Part shown: positions 48,944-58,247 of the stretch, piece by piece | How positions within the stretch are numbered: position 1 is the first letter of the stretch | Layout: each line of letters opens with the position of its first letter | Assembly (NCBI GenBank): GCA_008638375.1 | Contig: CM018052.1 | Coordinates: forward strand, 483,001 to 547,000 | Direction of reading: 5' to 3' | From: Nyssa sinensis | Lineage: Eukaryota > Streptophyta > Magnoliopsida > Cornales > Nyssaceae | DNA length: 64,000 nt | Notes under the pieces: model-generated | The model's database searches: none | What the model saw: only the letters and a program-made list of their open reading frames with translations | Told to the model about the DNA's origin: nothing | Translations under genes and position numbers: made by a program

Positions 48944-49060
48944 CTTAATGATGTAAAAAATAATGACAAAAAATTTACGACGACCCCTGAGAATGTTTTA
49001 GAAACCCTAAACATGTATGTCCGAGTTTTGAGGACAAAACTCATTTTAACGAGAGTAGGA
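48944..49060 (+). promoter_or_regulatory. Family-C internal 3' end: hairpin and polypurine tract
   Basis: It resumes the family-C internal region after the CTTAA duplication. GAGTTTTG-AGGA-CAAAACTC (49023-49042) is an 8-bp perfect stem. GAGAGTAGGA (49051-49060) then abuts the 3' LTR. Confidence 0.78.
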
Positions 49061-49537
49061 TGTAACACCCTCGCCCAATTAAGCAAAGCAATTAACGATA
49101 ATGGTGATTTATCATAAGTTAATTTGCTTAATAACTATGGGTGATGCTAGATATGACTATAACTAGTGACTCGTAAATACAAAAGCGAAGATATAAATGA
49201 CAAAAATAATTAAGTCTAAATTAGAGGCGACCGATGTGAATATGGAATAAGGCACCTCCGGAGACCCAAAATCGATAAAATGAATAATGATGATACCGAG
49301 CTCCGGATTAATACCAAATTTGCTAGCATTTCATAAATTATTATTTTGTGGAATAGAATGTCACATATGGTAATATATACTAGAAAATACGCTTATACAC
49401 GTATACATGTATATACGATCACATTATGTATACATTTAGTATACCGTACATAATCGGTAATATATATATATATATATACACACACATATATAAGTTGTTG
49501 AACCCATTTAATGGGTAGGTGTGGCAACTTAATGAAA

Positions 49538-49540
<3 letters not shown>

Positions 49541-49582
<42 letters not shown>

Positions 49583-49718
49583 AACCCTAAGCTATATAAC
49601 TATAGGGGAACGGGGGTTGCGTGTGCAATTAGGTGTGTTGTGTGTATATAGAAGTGTGCTGTGAGACAGATTTGCAATGAGCGGGTGCTTGAGTGCATTG
49701 TGTGTAGAGAGAGAAAGT

Positions 49719-49752
<34 letters not shown>
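49541..49752. repeat. TA and GA microsatellites of the family-C 3' LTR
   Basis: (TA)n at 49541-49570, longer than in the 5' LTR, and (GA)n at 49717-49752. Confidence 0.85.
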
Positions 49753-49756
<4 letters not shown>

Positions 49757-50772
49757 AATGCAAAAGAAGAAGAAGTTGGAATAAGGAGTAGGAAACTAAA
49801 GGCTGGAACAGAACCATAAAGAGCAGAGAGTGTCACCGTATTAAAGGTAAAACCTCAAAGCCATAAATTTTCTCTCTAAAAGTTTATGGCATAGCTCACT
49901 GATTGATAAGTGTAGACTGCATGCATGGTCTTTAATATTAATATGCTGCATTTTGGAGGTAATAGGAAGGCCTTAGATAGCTTTAAAACCACAAACCTCA
50001 AAAACTGCCATTGATGAAACTTGAAAGCTTGCCCAGAAATCGGCTTAGGAGAAAGCTGATTTGGCATTTAGGGATCTAAACTAGACCCTTACAGGGTCAC
50101 AATGCAACAGATATCAACTATTTTGGCTCAGTAACAAGCATTCCATAGCAACAGTTCAATTTGATGGGTTTTCGGCCAAGTCAAAAACATAACAGCATAG
50201 CTTTATTTAAAATCCATGAGTTTGTAGCCCCTAAGCTAGGGATCACATTGGTCCAAGTAGTGTCCTTTTTGGTTAAGAAACGAGGGAGGACAATGAAATT
50301 TTCAAGTGGCCAGAAAAAGGAAAAACCAGTTGGGTTACCGTCCGATCACCGGGGTTGAGGGGATAGAAAGACTACCTAAAACTTCATGAGGGTTTGTAGG
50401 ATCGATTAGGCAAGAAAAAAGCTTTGAAAATAACAAGAAAACATGTTTTAAAATTTTAATTTTTGTAGATTCCAAAAATCGTAGCCAGAGAGGGTGACCA
50501 AAGACTCGCCGAAAAATCATGGGGAAGACGACCACTGTGCAAGTCGGATGAGGTTCGGGTTGGGACCCGATCCACCGTGTGTTGGGTTTTCCAAAACGGC
50601 ACAGTTTTATGTTTTAAATTAAGTTAGAATGGAAGCGTTTGGTTACATGGATTATAAATCTAATCTAGGAATCTAATTGAATAGGGATATCCTATCCTGG
50701 GTTAAGGCACCTATCCACTATTTGGTTAGAATTCAATTAGAAGAAAGAAGGTTAGAACAGATTGTCATGGGT

Positions 50773-50836
50773 GAGACTCGAACCGTGGCGCGTGGACTGA
50801 AAGCCCTTATGCCCACTAAGGCTGCCACTGTGCCAC
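50773..50836 (-). other. tRNA-like block in family-C 3' LTR
   Basis: On the minus strand, GTGGCACAGTGGC is a near-perfect A-box, and GGTTCGAGTCTC about 40 bp on is a near-perfect B-box. This is the best-preserved example in the window. The region between is not an obvious anticodon arm. Confidence 0.6.
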
Positions 50837-50949
50837 TAAGGCACGTGTGAACAAATCCTCACCTAAATAATATATATTATTATTATAGTTAATTAATTTA
50901 GTTAATTATTGATATTTAATTCCGATGTCCAATTAAGTTAAGTGAATAG

Positions 50950-51140
50950 TGTTTTGTTTATGTCTTGGGCATTCTAAAGCCAATGGAAGGGTCCGTTTTA
51001 TGAGATAGGACTCTGAAAAATTTAGACACGTAAAATATAAAATTATTATTGTACCCTTAGTGATGTCCAAAGCTAAATTAAAAATCATAAAAGCCTAAAT
51101 TGACTTTCTTCGATATTCCGGACTCAATGGTGAGGTTTGT
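50950..51140 (+). repeat. Roughly 130-bp LTR module, family-C 3' copy
   Basis: Partner of 30838-31030, with the AATGGAAGGGTCCGTTTTAT and ACTCAATGGTGAGG blocks. Confidence 0.65.
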
Positions 51141-51715
51141 TAGGCCTAAATAAACTCTAAAAAATATAAAGAAATACCCACTATGTCCCGAGCAATTGTT
51201 TGACTATTAAATGAAGTTAGAAAAATAAGGCACGATGCAACTTTAAGTCTAAGCCCGTAAAATAATAAGTGACTAATTGAAATGCCTCAATCTTATTCTA
51301 ATGCAAGGTTATGTATGTTTGACTTATGATCTAGGAACTACAGAAAAAGGAAAAGGAGTTAGCATAGCTGACTAAAGGTTTGAGGTGAGTAATCCGGTAT
51401 CTTGGATCAGTGATATTTGGTACTTTATTGTTGTTTAAAGTGCCAAATTGTTTTGTGAGTAACATTGTACCCTAAATCAATGACTTTATCTTCTACTTGA
51501 AATTGCCTAAATGTTTTATATCTATTCAAATATTTATTTGCACTTTGTGAAATATCAAAGAACTATGATTTACATGTCCAACTTTTGAAATGGTATTCAT
51601 GTGTGTTCTGATTTAAAGACATTTGTAAACCATGGCACCCCTTAAATGAGAAAAATGATTTACGTGAATTGTTTTAACTATGAAACGTGAAACGTACGCG
51701 TTTTGAATCTGATCA

Positions 51716-51995
51716 TGTGTCCATCTCAAGGCTTCCCCATGTGGTGCTTCGACTCATTTTGAGGCTTATGGTGCTCTGACTCGATCCCCGTTTAAATGAG
51801 ACTTACCCATATGGCGCTCCGACTCATCGAGACATACCCATGTGGCACTCAGACTCTTTTGAGACTACCCACATGGTGCTCTGACTTATTTTGAGGCTTA
51901 CCCACATGGAGTTATGACTCGTTATAGATCACGTGTATGAGACTTACCTACGTGGCGCTCCGACTCTTATGAGACTTACCCACGTAGTGGTCTGA
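51716..51995 (+). repeat. Minisatellite in family-C 3' LTR
   Basis: Partner of 31612-31905. It has lost or altered some units. Confidence 0.85.
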
Positions 51996-52854
51996 CTCAT
52001 TATGTGAATCTTCGATGTGTGTAACATGTATTATGTTATCCGTTGTTCGAATCAGATTTTAAAAGCATCTTTTTACGTGTATCTATTATCTATTATCATG
52101 TTATCTCTTCCGTAATCTAATCATGTTTTAAGAACTTCATTGCTATTACACGATTTATAAATAACCCATCACTATCTGCCTTGTGATTTGATAATTGAAC
52201 TTTGTTTTCAGAAAATAACGTGTTTTAGAAATGCTTCTATTGTGTTTTATACGTGATTCATTTTGAAAGCATGTTTTAAGTTATCCTTATGTATATGCCA
52301 TCTGTTTGAGAACTCGGTTTCTATGGTATTTTGTGCAAAACTTTGTCTTGCAAAACTTGTGACAGGATGCAGGAATTGTTCACGAGCTTAGTGAAGCTCA
52401 TACGGATTTATCCACTATATTTCAGGTGATTGAGTTAGTAGGGAAGTAGTAAGTCCCCGAAGAACAGTCGAGGGAGTGAATGCAATGACTCTTTTGTACT
52501 AGGATTTTTGGATGGACATGATGTGAATTGTTTTGGTAATCATCTAATGTGTATTTTGGGACAATAGATGGAATCCTTGGAAATTTATATTTGCACTTGA
52601 GGGATGTGTATATGATATGCCTATGAATGTGATGACTTATGATGAACAGTGGTGATAATGATCTTATTTTGACTAAACTTTATAATTGATTGATATGGAA
52701 AGGGTTATCGAATGAATTGCATATGTGTAGCTTCCGCACTTGATATCAAAAAAAAAAAAGATTGTGCAATTCATTTGATTATGTACGGCCTGTCTGAGTG
52801 ATAGTGTCGGTCACCGATGCCTAATTCGCATAGAATGGGTTTCGGGTCGTGACA

Positions 52855-53657
52855 TATGCCGGGCCCCAAAAGACCGAGCGTGTGCCAAGCCCTGAACAGA
52901 ATAAGTGCATCACTCATGTTTGATTTGATATCATAACGTTTATTAGATTCATAGGATGATGTTATTCCCTATGAATATTCTTATGTTGAAAGCTTGTCCA
53001 TTGATTTACGATTGATTGGCTCTCTATTTATGTGGCAGTACATCTATTGTCTGACAGACTCTCATTGACGATCCCATGTTCATTGTATTATTGTAATCCA
53101 TTGCTCATGATTGGTTATTGCAACCTCTACTATTTTGATTGGCTATTGTGGCACTACACCTCATGACTGATTATTGTGATCTCTATTGTTGATTGGCTAT
53201 TATGGAATTCTACCTCTGATTAGCTATTACAGCATTTTATTCCATGACTGGCTATCATGTTTCATATCCTTGATTATGTTCTTTCTATTGACCCTGACCA
53301 ATGGCAGAGATGAGAATTTACTTACTGAGCTTTGTTAGCTCATTCAGACTTACTTATTGTTTCAAGAAGGGACGCTACAAGATGGTAGTAGGAGCTTAAG
53401 AGCATAGGAGAGCATTTTGAAAAATGTGATAGAAAGGATGTTATGTTTCTCTCATGTATTCACCACCTAAGGGTGATGTAATGTTGATTCCCATTTGATA
53501 TATGTAGAACCATATTTAAGACTTCTGATGTTTAACTTTTTAAGTTTTTATATATTATACATTGTTATCATTGACACGAGGAAAGAAAAAGTAGGGACGG
53601 CCACAAGGTCGGCCCTGCGATCCCCAATCCGCACAAGGTGGGTTTCGAGTCGTGACA
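52855..53657 (+). mobile_element. Family-B LTR, right fragment
   Basis: It resumes family B after the family-C element, starting TATGCCGGGCCCC and ending GGGTTTCGAGTCGTGACA. It is followed by GTAAG (53658-53662), the same 5 bp as 18272-18276, so this LTR end marks the right border of the large insertion in copia-2. Confidence 0.8.
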
Positions 53658-54851
53658 GTAAGTAAGAGCCTATAGTTCTAATGTAATCATTCATGCACAA
53701 TCTTTAAGAAAATATAAAAAAGGCATGAAAGACAAAGGAAAAATGATTTGGGTTCCAAAAGGAACTTGTTTACCTAAGACTAACCCTCAAGGACCCAAGA
53801 AGGTTTAGGTACCAAAAGGAGTTACTTGAGTTGCTTTTGTAGATGTGCTTGATGTCCTCCTCAACCAAGGACAAATGGTTCCTTAATAGTGAATGTTCAA
53901 GGAACATGACCATAGACAAAGCCAAGTTTACATCTCACTTCAAAATATGGTGGATATATGAGTTTTGGGGACAACTTAAAAGGTAAAATCATTGGCATTA
54001 GAAGCATTGGTAAAAATATCTCTTTACCTATTGAAAATGTGCTTCTTATTGATGGATTGAAACATAACTTGCTTAATATTAGTCAATTATATGATAAAGG
54101 TTATGTTTTTATATTTGAAGCCAATAAATTCCTAATTAAAGATGCATCCAACCATGAGAATATTCTATTTTTTGTATATAGGGATAATAACATCCATTGC
54201 ATAAATTTTGATGATATAGCATCATAAAATGTGCAATGCTTTGCAGCCATAAATGAAAATAGTTGGCTATGACATAAGAGACTAGGATATGCAAGTATGG
54301 ACTTAATTTCCAACTGTTTTAGGCATGCACTAGTTAGAGGTTTACACAAAAGCAAATTTTTAAAAGATGGTGTATCTGCTTTCCAACTAAGAAAGTAAGT
54401 AAAAACCTCCTTCAAAAAGAAAAAGGATATTACAACAAATAGACCACTACAACTCTTACATTTGGATCTATTTAAACCTACTAGGGTTGCAACCGTAGGG
54501 GGAAAACATTATACCTTTGTGATAGTTGATGACTACTCAAGATACACTTGGGTACTATTTCTCTCGCACAAAGATGAGGCACATGAAGCCTTCACAAAAT
54601 TATGTAGAAGGAATCAAAATGAAAAAGAGATACACTACCAATAATGTTAGGAGTGATAGAGGAAGAGAATTTGATAATAAAGATAGAGAAAAATATTATG
54701 ATGAATATGGAATTGGTCGCAAGTTTTCAGCCCTTATAACACCTCAACAAAATGGAGTAGTTGAAAGGAAAAATATATCGCTCCAAGAAATGGCTAGAAC
54801 AACATTTAATGACCATAACTTACCCAAATACTGTTGGGCTGAAGTAGTAAA
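53658..54851 (+). pseudogene. Copia-2 protease and integrase, first part
   Basis: It begins in frame with the gag end at 18276. It reads MIWVPKGTC, NPQGPKKV, then a protease core decayed from DSG to NSE (near 53885), with MTIDKAKFTSHF. From 53958 it reads LLIDGLKHNLLNISQLYDKG. Integrase follows: LLHLDLF and IVDDYSRYTWV near 54450-54570, then NNVRSDRGREF and TPQQNGVVERKN, which keep the DDE positions. Frameshifts occur near 53935 and 54620, with stops near 53805, 53830, 53886, 54225 and 54393. A nested element interrupts it after CWAEVVN at 54851. Confidence 0.88.
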
Positions 54852-55515
54852 TGTCACATCCCATACCCCACCTTACGCGGATGCCGAAGATGTGATGCCA
54901 GTTAGCCGCCTTGCCGATTTCCCGACTGACAATGCGACCAACCAAAGGCAAACTTCTGAACCTTACGATGAATTGCATTCCAAATGTAGGGTCAGAACAG
55001 CGGAAATTAAAACCTTTTTATCTCAGGAATGCAACTCATCAATATACCACAATTAGAGATATGTACCACAGAGCAAGTCTATAATCAAACAATTAATAAC
55101 TCTAAGCCACAGAGCACATCTATCACCAATCAGAGAACACAAAACATATCTAATCTCTCTAGAGTACCATTACCATGAGCCATGTCCCAATACATCTAAT
55201 GCATATCAATGAAGTTAATCATAACATGTCACTCACCTGAATAGCCAGAATCAATCCATTAGAATCCAAGTCTCCACAAATCCATGCCATCAGATCCGTA
55301 CTTGAAATGCCTCACAGCCTACTAGTATCATCTCCTTATACCTTCTAGTCCAATGGAGTTATATCCTAAAAAATGTTAAATAAATGGAATGAGCTTAACA
55401 AGCTCAGTGAGTAACATAGGCTCCTGCCATGGGTTTCAAAACCAGTTCGTATATATATATATATATATATATATATGCATGCTCAAATGTAGCTCAGATA
55501 GAACAATGCAGCTCA
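54852..55515 (-). repeat. Left inverted arm (family-A-like LTR 3' end)
   Basis: Minus-orientation LTR 3' end. It is followed by a TA run (55447-55477) and AACAGATCAGAACAG-type repeats, as in the family-A minisatellite zone. Confidence 0.85.
55447..55477. repeat. (TA)n microsatellite
   Basis: A TA run in the left arm. The right arm has only a short ATATATAT at the same place, so it expanded after the arms formed. Confidence 0.88.
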
Positions 55516-56150
55516 AATAGAACAGATATAGCTCAAAAAGATCAGAACAGAATAGAACAGATCAGACAGATCAGAACAGAACGGATCAGAACAGAACAGA
55601 GTGCCTGAACCTTCCGCGGCGATGTGGGATGCCACACAAGATAATACGTCAACCACCCACCCCTACACATGGAGGGCCCGCGTCCCTGCAGCATACTTCC
55701 GATTAGGGTCAGTATCAGAGCGGAACAGATAGGATTAAGCGGATGCTGAGTTCTGGGCGTCCCACAGAGCCAACCATCCATCCACTGATATACTCAATCC
55801 CGTGGTGGGCCCAAGTAAGACTCAACATAACAAGATAAACATGAATCAGACTCCAATAGCATAGACAAGTCAGAACGATAGACTCCAACAAAATCAGAAC
55901 AAGAGATATCAAGAAGCAAGATAGGATCATGCCACATGTAATGTAGTGTAAAAAGTATGCATTAAAACATATGCATTAAAATAGTACAATGTGTAAAACA
56001 GTTCAGCATATAAAGTAGTATAGTATACAGAAAATATACACCAAGTCAGGAGTCCGAGTTACTCACCTGAATATCACACTTATCTCCATTCACAAATAGT
56101 ATGACAATCTCCAGATACATCATTAGTCACGTCCATGCATATCTTGAGCA
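55516..56150 (-). other. Further LTR-like DNA without an inverted partner
   Basis: GAACAGATCAGA-type repeats, a GCCACATGTAATGTAGTGTA segment and an AGTTACTCACCTGA segment match inner parts of family-A LTRs (compare 8620-8960). The matching sequence is absent from the right arm. Confidence 0.65.
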
Positions 56151-56475
56151 TTATCTTTCTGATGGCCATCATAATTGATTCAACATCCAGAAGATCATGC
56201 TCCTCAGATGTGAACATATCCAACCTTTGGAGAATTACAGTCAAACGTGAACCAAATTGTTGTGCATCTAGAGTTTGAGGTTGATCTTCAGTCCACGGTT
56301 TAGTAGTTAAAGAAAACACACCGGCAAGTTGATCGAGTCGGCCAGCCATTTTAAATCCAGTTTCATCAGCTTCTTCAGCCTTTTTCCCCCAAGCAGATGA
56401 TGATCCTGACAGATTTTGTCCCTTTATCATCCCATCCATCAGATATTGAAGAACTTTCCCTTCCTCTCATCAGAT
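56080..56475 (-). pseudogene. Unrecognised captured coding-like segment fused to LTR
   Basis: A minus-strand open frame of 119 codons from 56439. It includes WGKKAEEADETGFKMAGRL, QPQTLDAQQFGSRLTVILQR and EEHDLLDVESIMMAIRKIM, then runs into LTR-derived sequence after about 56150. The composition (acidic, helix-forming, low stop density) looks like real exon sequence, but I do not recognise the family. The last 23 or so residues are LTR, so the frame as a whole is chimeric. It may be a 3' exon of the captured gene or a second captured gene. Confidence 0.4.
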
Positions 56476-56826
56476 TACTGTGTAGAGTCTTCCAAATCAG
56501 TAGCTTCGATTACTACAAGCAAGGTCAGAACCCATAGCCTCCAATAATTACACCACCGCAAGGCTGAAGCTACAATTAATATTGCATTACTTCCCTCAGT
56601 CAATGGGCCCTGCTTAAGCCACAGGTCGCTTAGAAACTGCAGGTGACTCCCATGAAAACCCCATATCAAAACTCTCAATTTATCCTATGTTTCCTCACTA
56701 ACAAAATAGATAGCAACCTGCTAATTACCACAACATAACACCTTATACAAAGTGTCAATTCATACATATCACTAGCAAAGCAGGCAACGTTACACACTGA
56801 TTTTCATCCACTGCACAATCTCTTCT
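56476..56826 (-). other. Captured non-coding or degraded DNA between the two coding segments
   Basis: A 67-codon minus-strand frame at 56475-56678 has no recognised domain, and the rest has no ORF. It may be intron or decayed exon of the captured gene. Confidence 0.35.
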
Positions 56827-57390
56827 CTAAATCGAGCTACTTCGGGTTTGCATCAGAATGCACATTGGTTCTGCTATGGACTCCAGTACAGAACTTTGAC
56901 TAGTGCCATCAAGTTGCCAGAATTCATCCTTAACCTGGGTCATGGAATTGGACCCTTTCTCACTGGACTGCTGCTCCTCTGCACTTCCGTCCCACTTCTG
57001 AATTTCCATTTGTCGCTCAGGAGTGAATGTAATAAAGAAGACTTTTTCTGAGCCCTGAAATGAAGAGGCATGTAGCTGTTGTGCTTTTATTGCAGAGTCA
57101 AACCCAGCAGCAACAAGAAGCACAGAGTTAAGATCATACAAACATCTCCATAGGCCTCTTCTAATGTGCTCCTTAGTCATCTTGATCTAGTTACCATCCA
57201 GTCCCCACACATGACATATACAATCCTCACCAGCATTGACAATTAAAGTGTCAAATATAGAGTAGTCCCAAAGCACCAAAATACCCCCTGACATTCCATT
57301 ATTTAACATTTTTTCAGGTGAAGATGATGGAAGCAAGGAATAGGAGGGACTAATAAGATAGTTAGGCTGATTAAATGATGAAGAATCCAT
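56827..57390 (-). pseudogene. Captured WDR6-like WD40 protein fragment
   Basis: Read on the minus strand from 57390, MDSSSFNQPNYLIS is followed by GILVLWDYSIFDTLIV and AGEDCICHVWGLDGN. After one in-frame TAG it continues KMTKEHIRRGLWRCLYDL, VAAGFDSAIKAQQLHASSFQ and VFFITFTPERQMEIQKWDGS. The WD-type ends (LWD, HVWG) and the GEDC, KEH and WRCLYD blocks resemble plant WDR6, a WD40 protein that in other organisms supports tRNA 2'-O-methylation. Only about 180 residues of a protein of over 1,000 are present, and the apparent start region is not WDR6-like. It is a capture fragment and not expected to be functional. The assignment rests on memory of family motifs. Confidence 0.65.
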
Positions 57391-57585
57391 TTTTGTACTC
57401 TATACATTTTTGGATGTTGTAGTTAGATACAATGATGAACCTTTTGTAACCAATGTATATAAGTACAGATTATAGTTGGTGCTCTGTTAAGTTGTATGTG
57501 TTCCTTGTTTTAGTTTTCGCTATTTGAATTTGTATACAATGAATGCATCCAACTTGTAAATTCAGGTAAGCGTCCTGAGGTTAGG
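57391..57585 (-). other. Captured AT-rich DNA next to the right arm
   Basis: No coding. It could be promoter or untranslated sequence of a captured gene. The right arm begins at about 57586. Confidence 0.35.
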
Positions 57586-58247
57586 ATTACTATCGGATTT
57601 TTGAGCTGCATTGTTCTATCTGAGCTGCAGTTGAGCATGAATATATATATGAACTGGTTTTGAAACCCATGGCAGGAACCTACGTTACTCACTAAGCTTG
57701 TTAAGCTCATTCCATTTATTTAACATTTTTCAGGATATAACTCCATTGGACTAGAAGGTATAAGGAAATGATACTAGTAGGCTATGAGGCATTTCAAGTA
57801 AGGATCTGATGGCATGGATTTGTGGAGACTTGGGTTCTAATGGATTGATTCTGGCTATTCAAGTGAGTGACATGTTATGATTGACTTCATTGATATGCAT
57901 TAGATGTATTGGGACATGGCTCATAGTAATGGTACTCTAGAAAGATTAGATATGTTCTGTGTTCTCTGACTGGTGATAGATGTGCTCTATGGCTTAGAGT
58001 TATTAATTGTTTGATTATAGGCTTACTCTGTGGTACATATCTCTAATTGTGGTATATTGATGAGTTGCGTTCCCGAGATAAAAAGGTTTTAATTTTCGCT
58101 GTTCTGACCCTACACTTGGAATGCAATTCATCGTAAGGTTCAGAAGTTTGCCTTTGGTTGGTCGCATTGTCGGTCGAGAAATTGGCAAGGCAGCTAACTG
58201 GCATCACATCTTCGGCATCCGCGTAAGGTGGGGTGTGGGATGTGACA
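57586..58247 (+). repeat. Right inverted arm (family-A-like LTR 3' end)
   Basis: Plus-orientation LTR 3' end, ending GGTGGGGTGTGGGATGTGACA-like at 58247. It aligns in the same direction with the last ~660 bp of the family-A LTRs, for example TTTTCAGGA, then CTCCATTGGA, followed by AGAAGGTA. Confidence 0.85.

Larger units (their letters stand above)
28998..52854 (+). mobile_element. Family-C gag-only LTR retrotransposon (TR-GAG type), target duplication TATGT/TATGC
   Basis: LTRs of about 3.8 kb lie at 28998-36326 (interrupted) and 49061-52854, both starting TGTAACACCC and ending GTGACA or its equivalent. The flanks are TATGT (28993-28997) and TATGC (52855-52859). After the 5' LTR come a primer site, a Ty3-gypsy gag pseudogene and a purine-rich tract. 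There is no protease, integrase or polymerase. With nested DNA removed, the internal region is about 1.6 kb. It contains a family-B solo LTR in the 5' LTR and a complete family-A element in the internal region. The LTRs differ at many positions, so it is clearly older than the A element. Confidence 0.88.
49061..52854 (+). repeat. Family-C 3' LTR, uninterrupted
   Basis: 3,794 bp, TGTAACACCCTCGCCC to GGGTTTCGGGTCGTGACA. It provides the empty-site reference for the family-B insertion in the 5' LTR. The short frame at 50161-50358 has a counterpart at 30021-30218, but only as LTR copies. It contains a TATA box (49592-49601), TA runs (49459-49480 and 49541-49570) and a GA run (49717-49752). Confidence 0.9.
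54852..58247. mobile_element. Inverted-LTR element with captured gene fragment, target duplication GTAAA/ATAAA
   Basis: The ends TGTCACATCCCATACCCC (left) and its near-complement at 58247 are inverted copies. About 660 bp of each arm (54852-55515 and 57586-58247) match at roughly 95% by eye in inverse orientation. The flanks are GTAAA (54847-54851) and ATAAA (58248-58252). The copia-2 integrase frame (AEVVN to TTCCMIN) rejoins exactly when it is removed. Both arms are homologous to the 3' end of the family-A LTR. The left side continues into further LTR-like DNA to about 56150, and the centre carries host-like sequence on the minus strand. No transposase was seen. Confidence 0.85.

Noticed and set aside
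50773..50836. A functional tRNA gene
   Set aside because: The A- and B-box matches are good, but no acceptor or anticodon pairing could be drawn. It is reported only as a tRNA-like block.
56848..57051. Plus-strand 67-codon frame in the captured region
   Set aside because: It is antisense to the WDR6-like reading, which has recognisable motifs.
54852..58247. Pack-MULE explanation for the gene-carrying inverted element
   Set aside because: The flanking duplication is 5 bp, not 9-10 bp, and the ends are LTR ends, not MULE ends. Kept only as a distant alternative.
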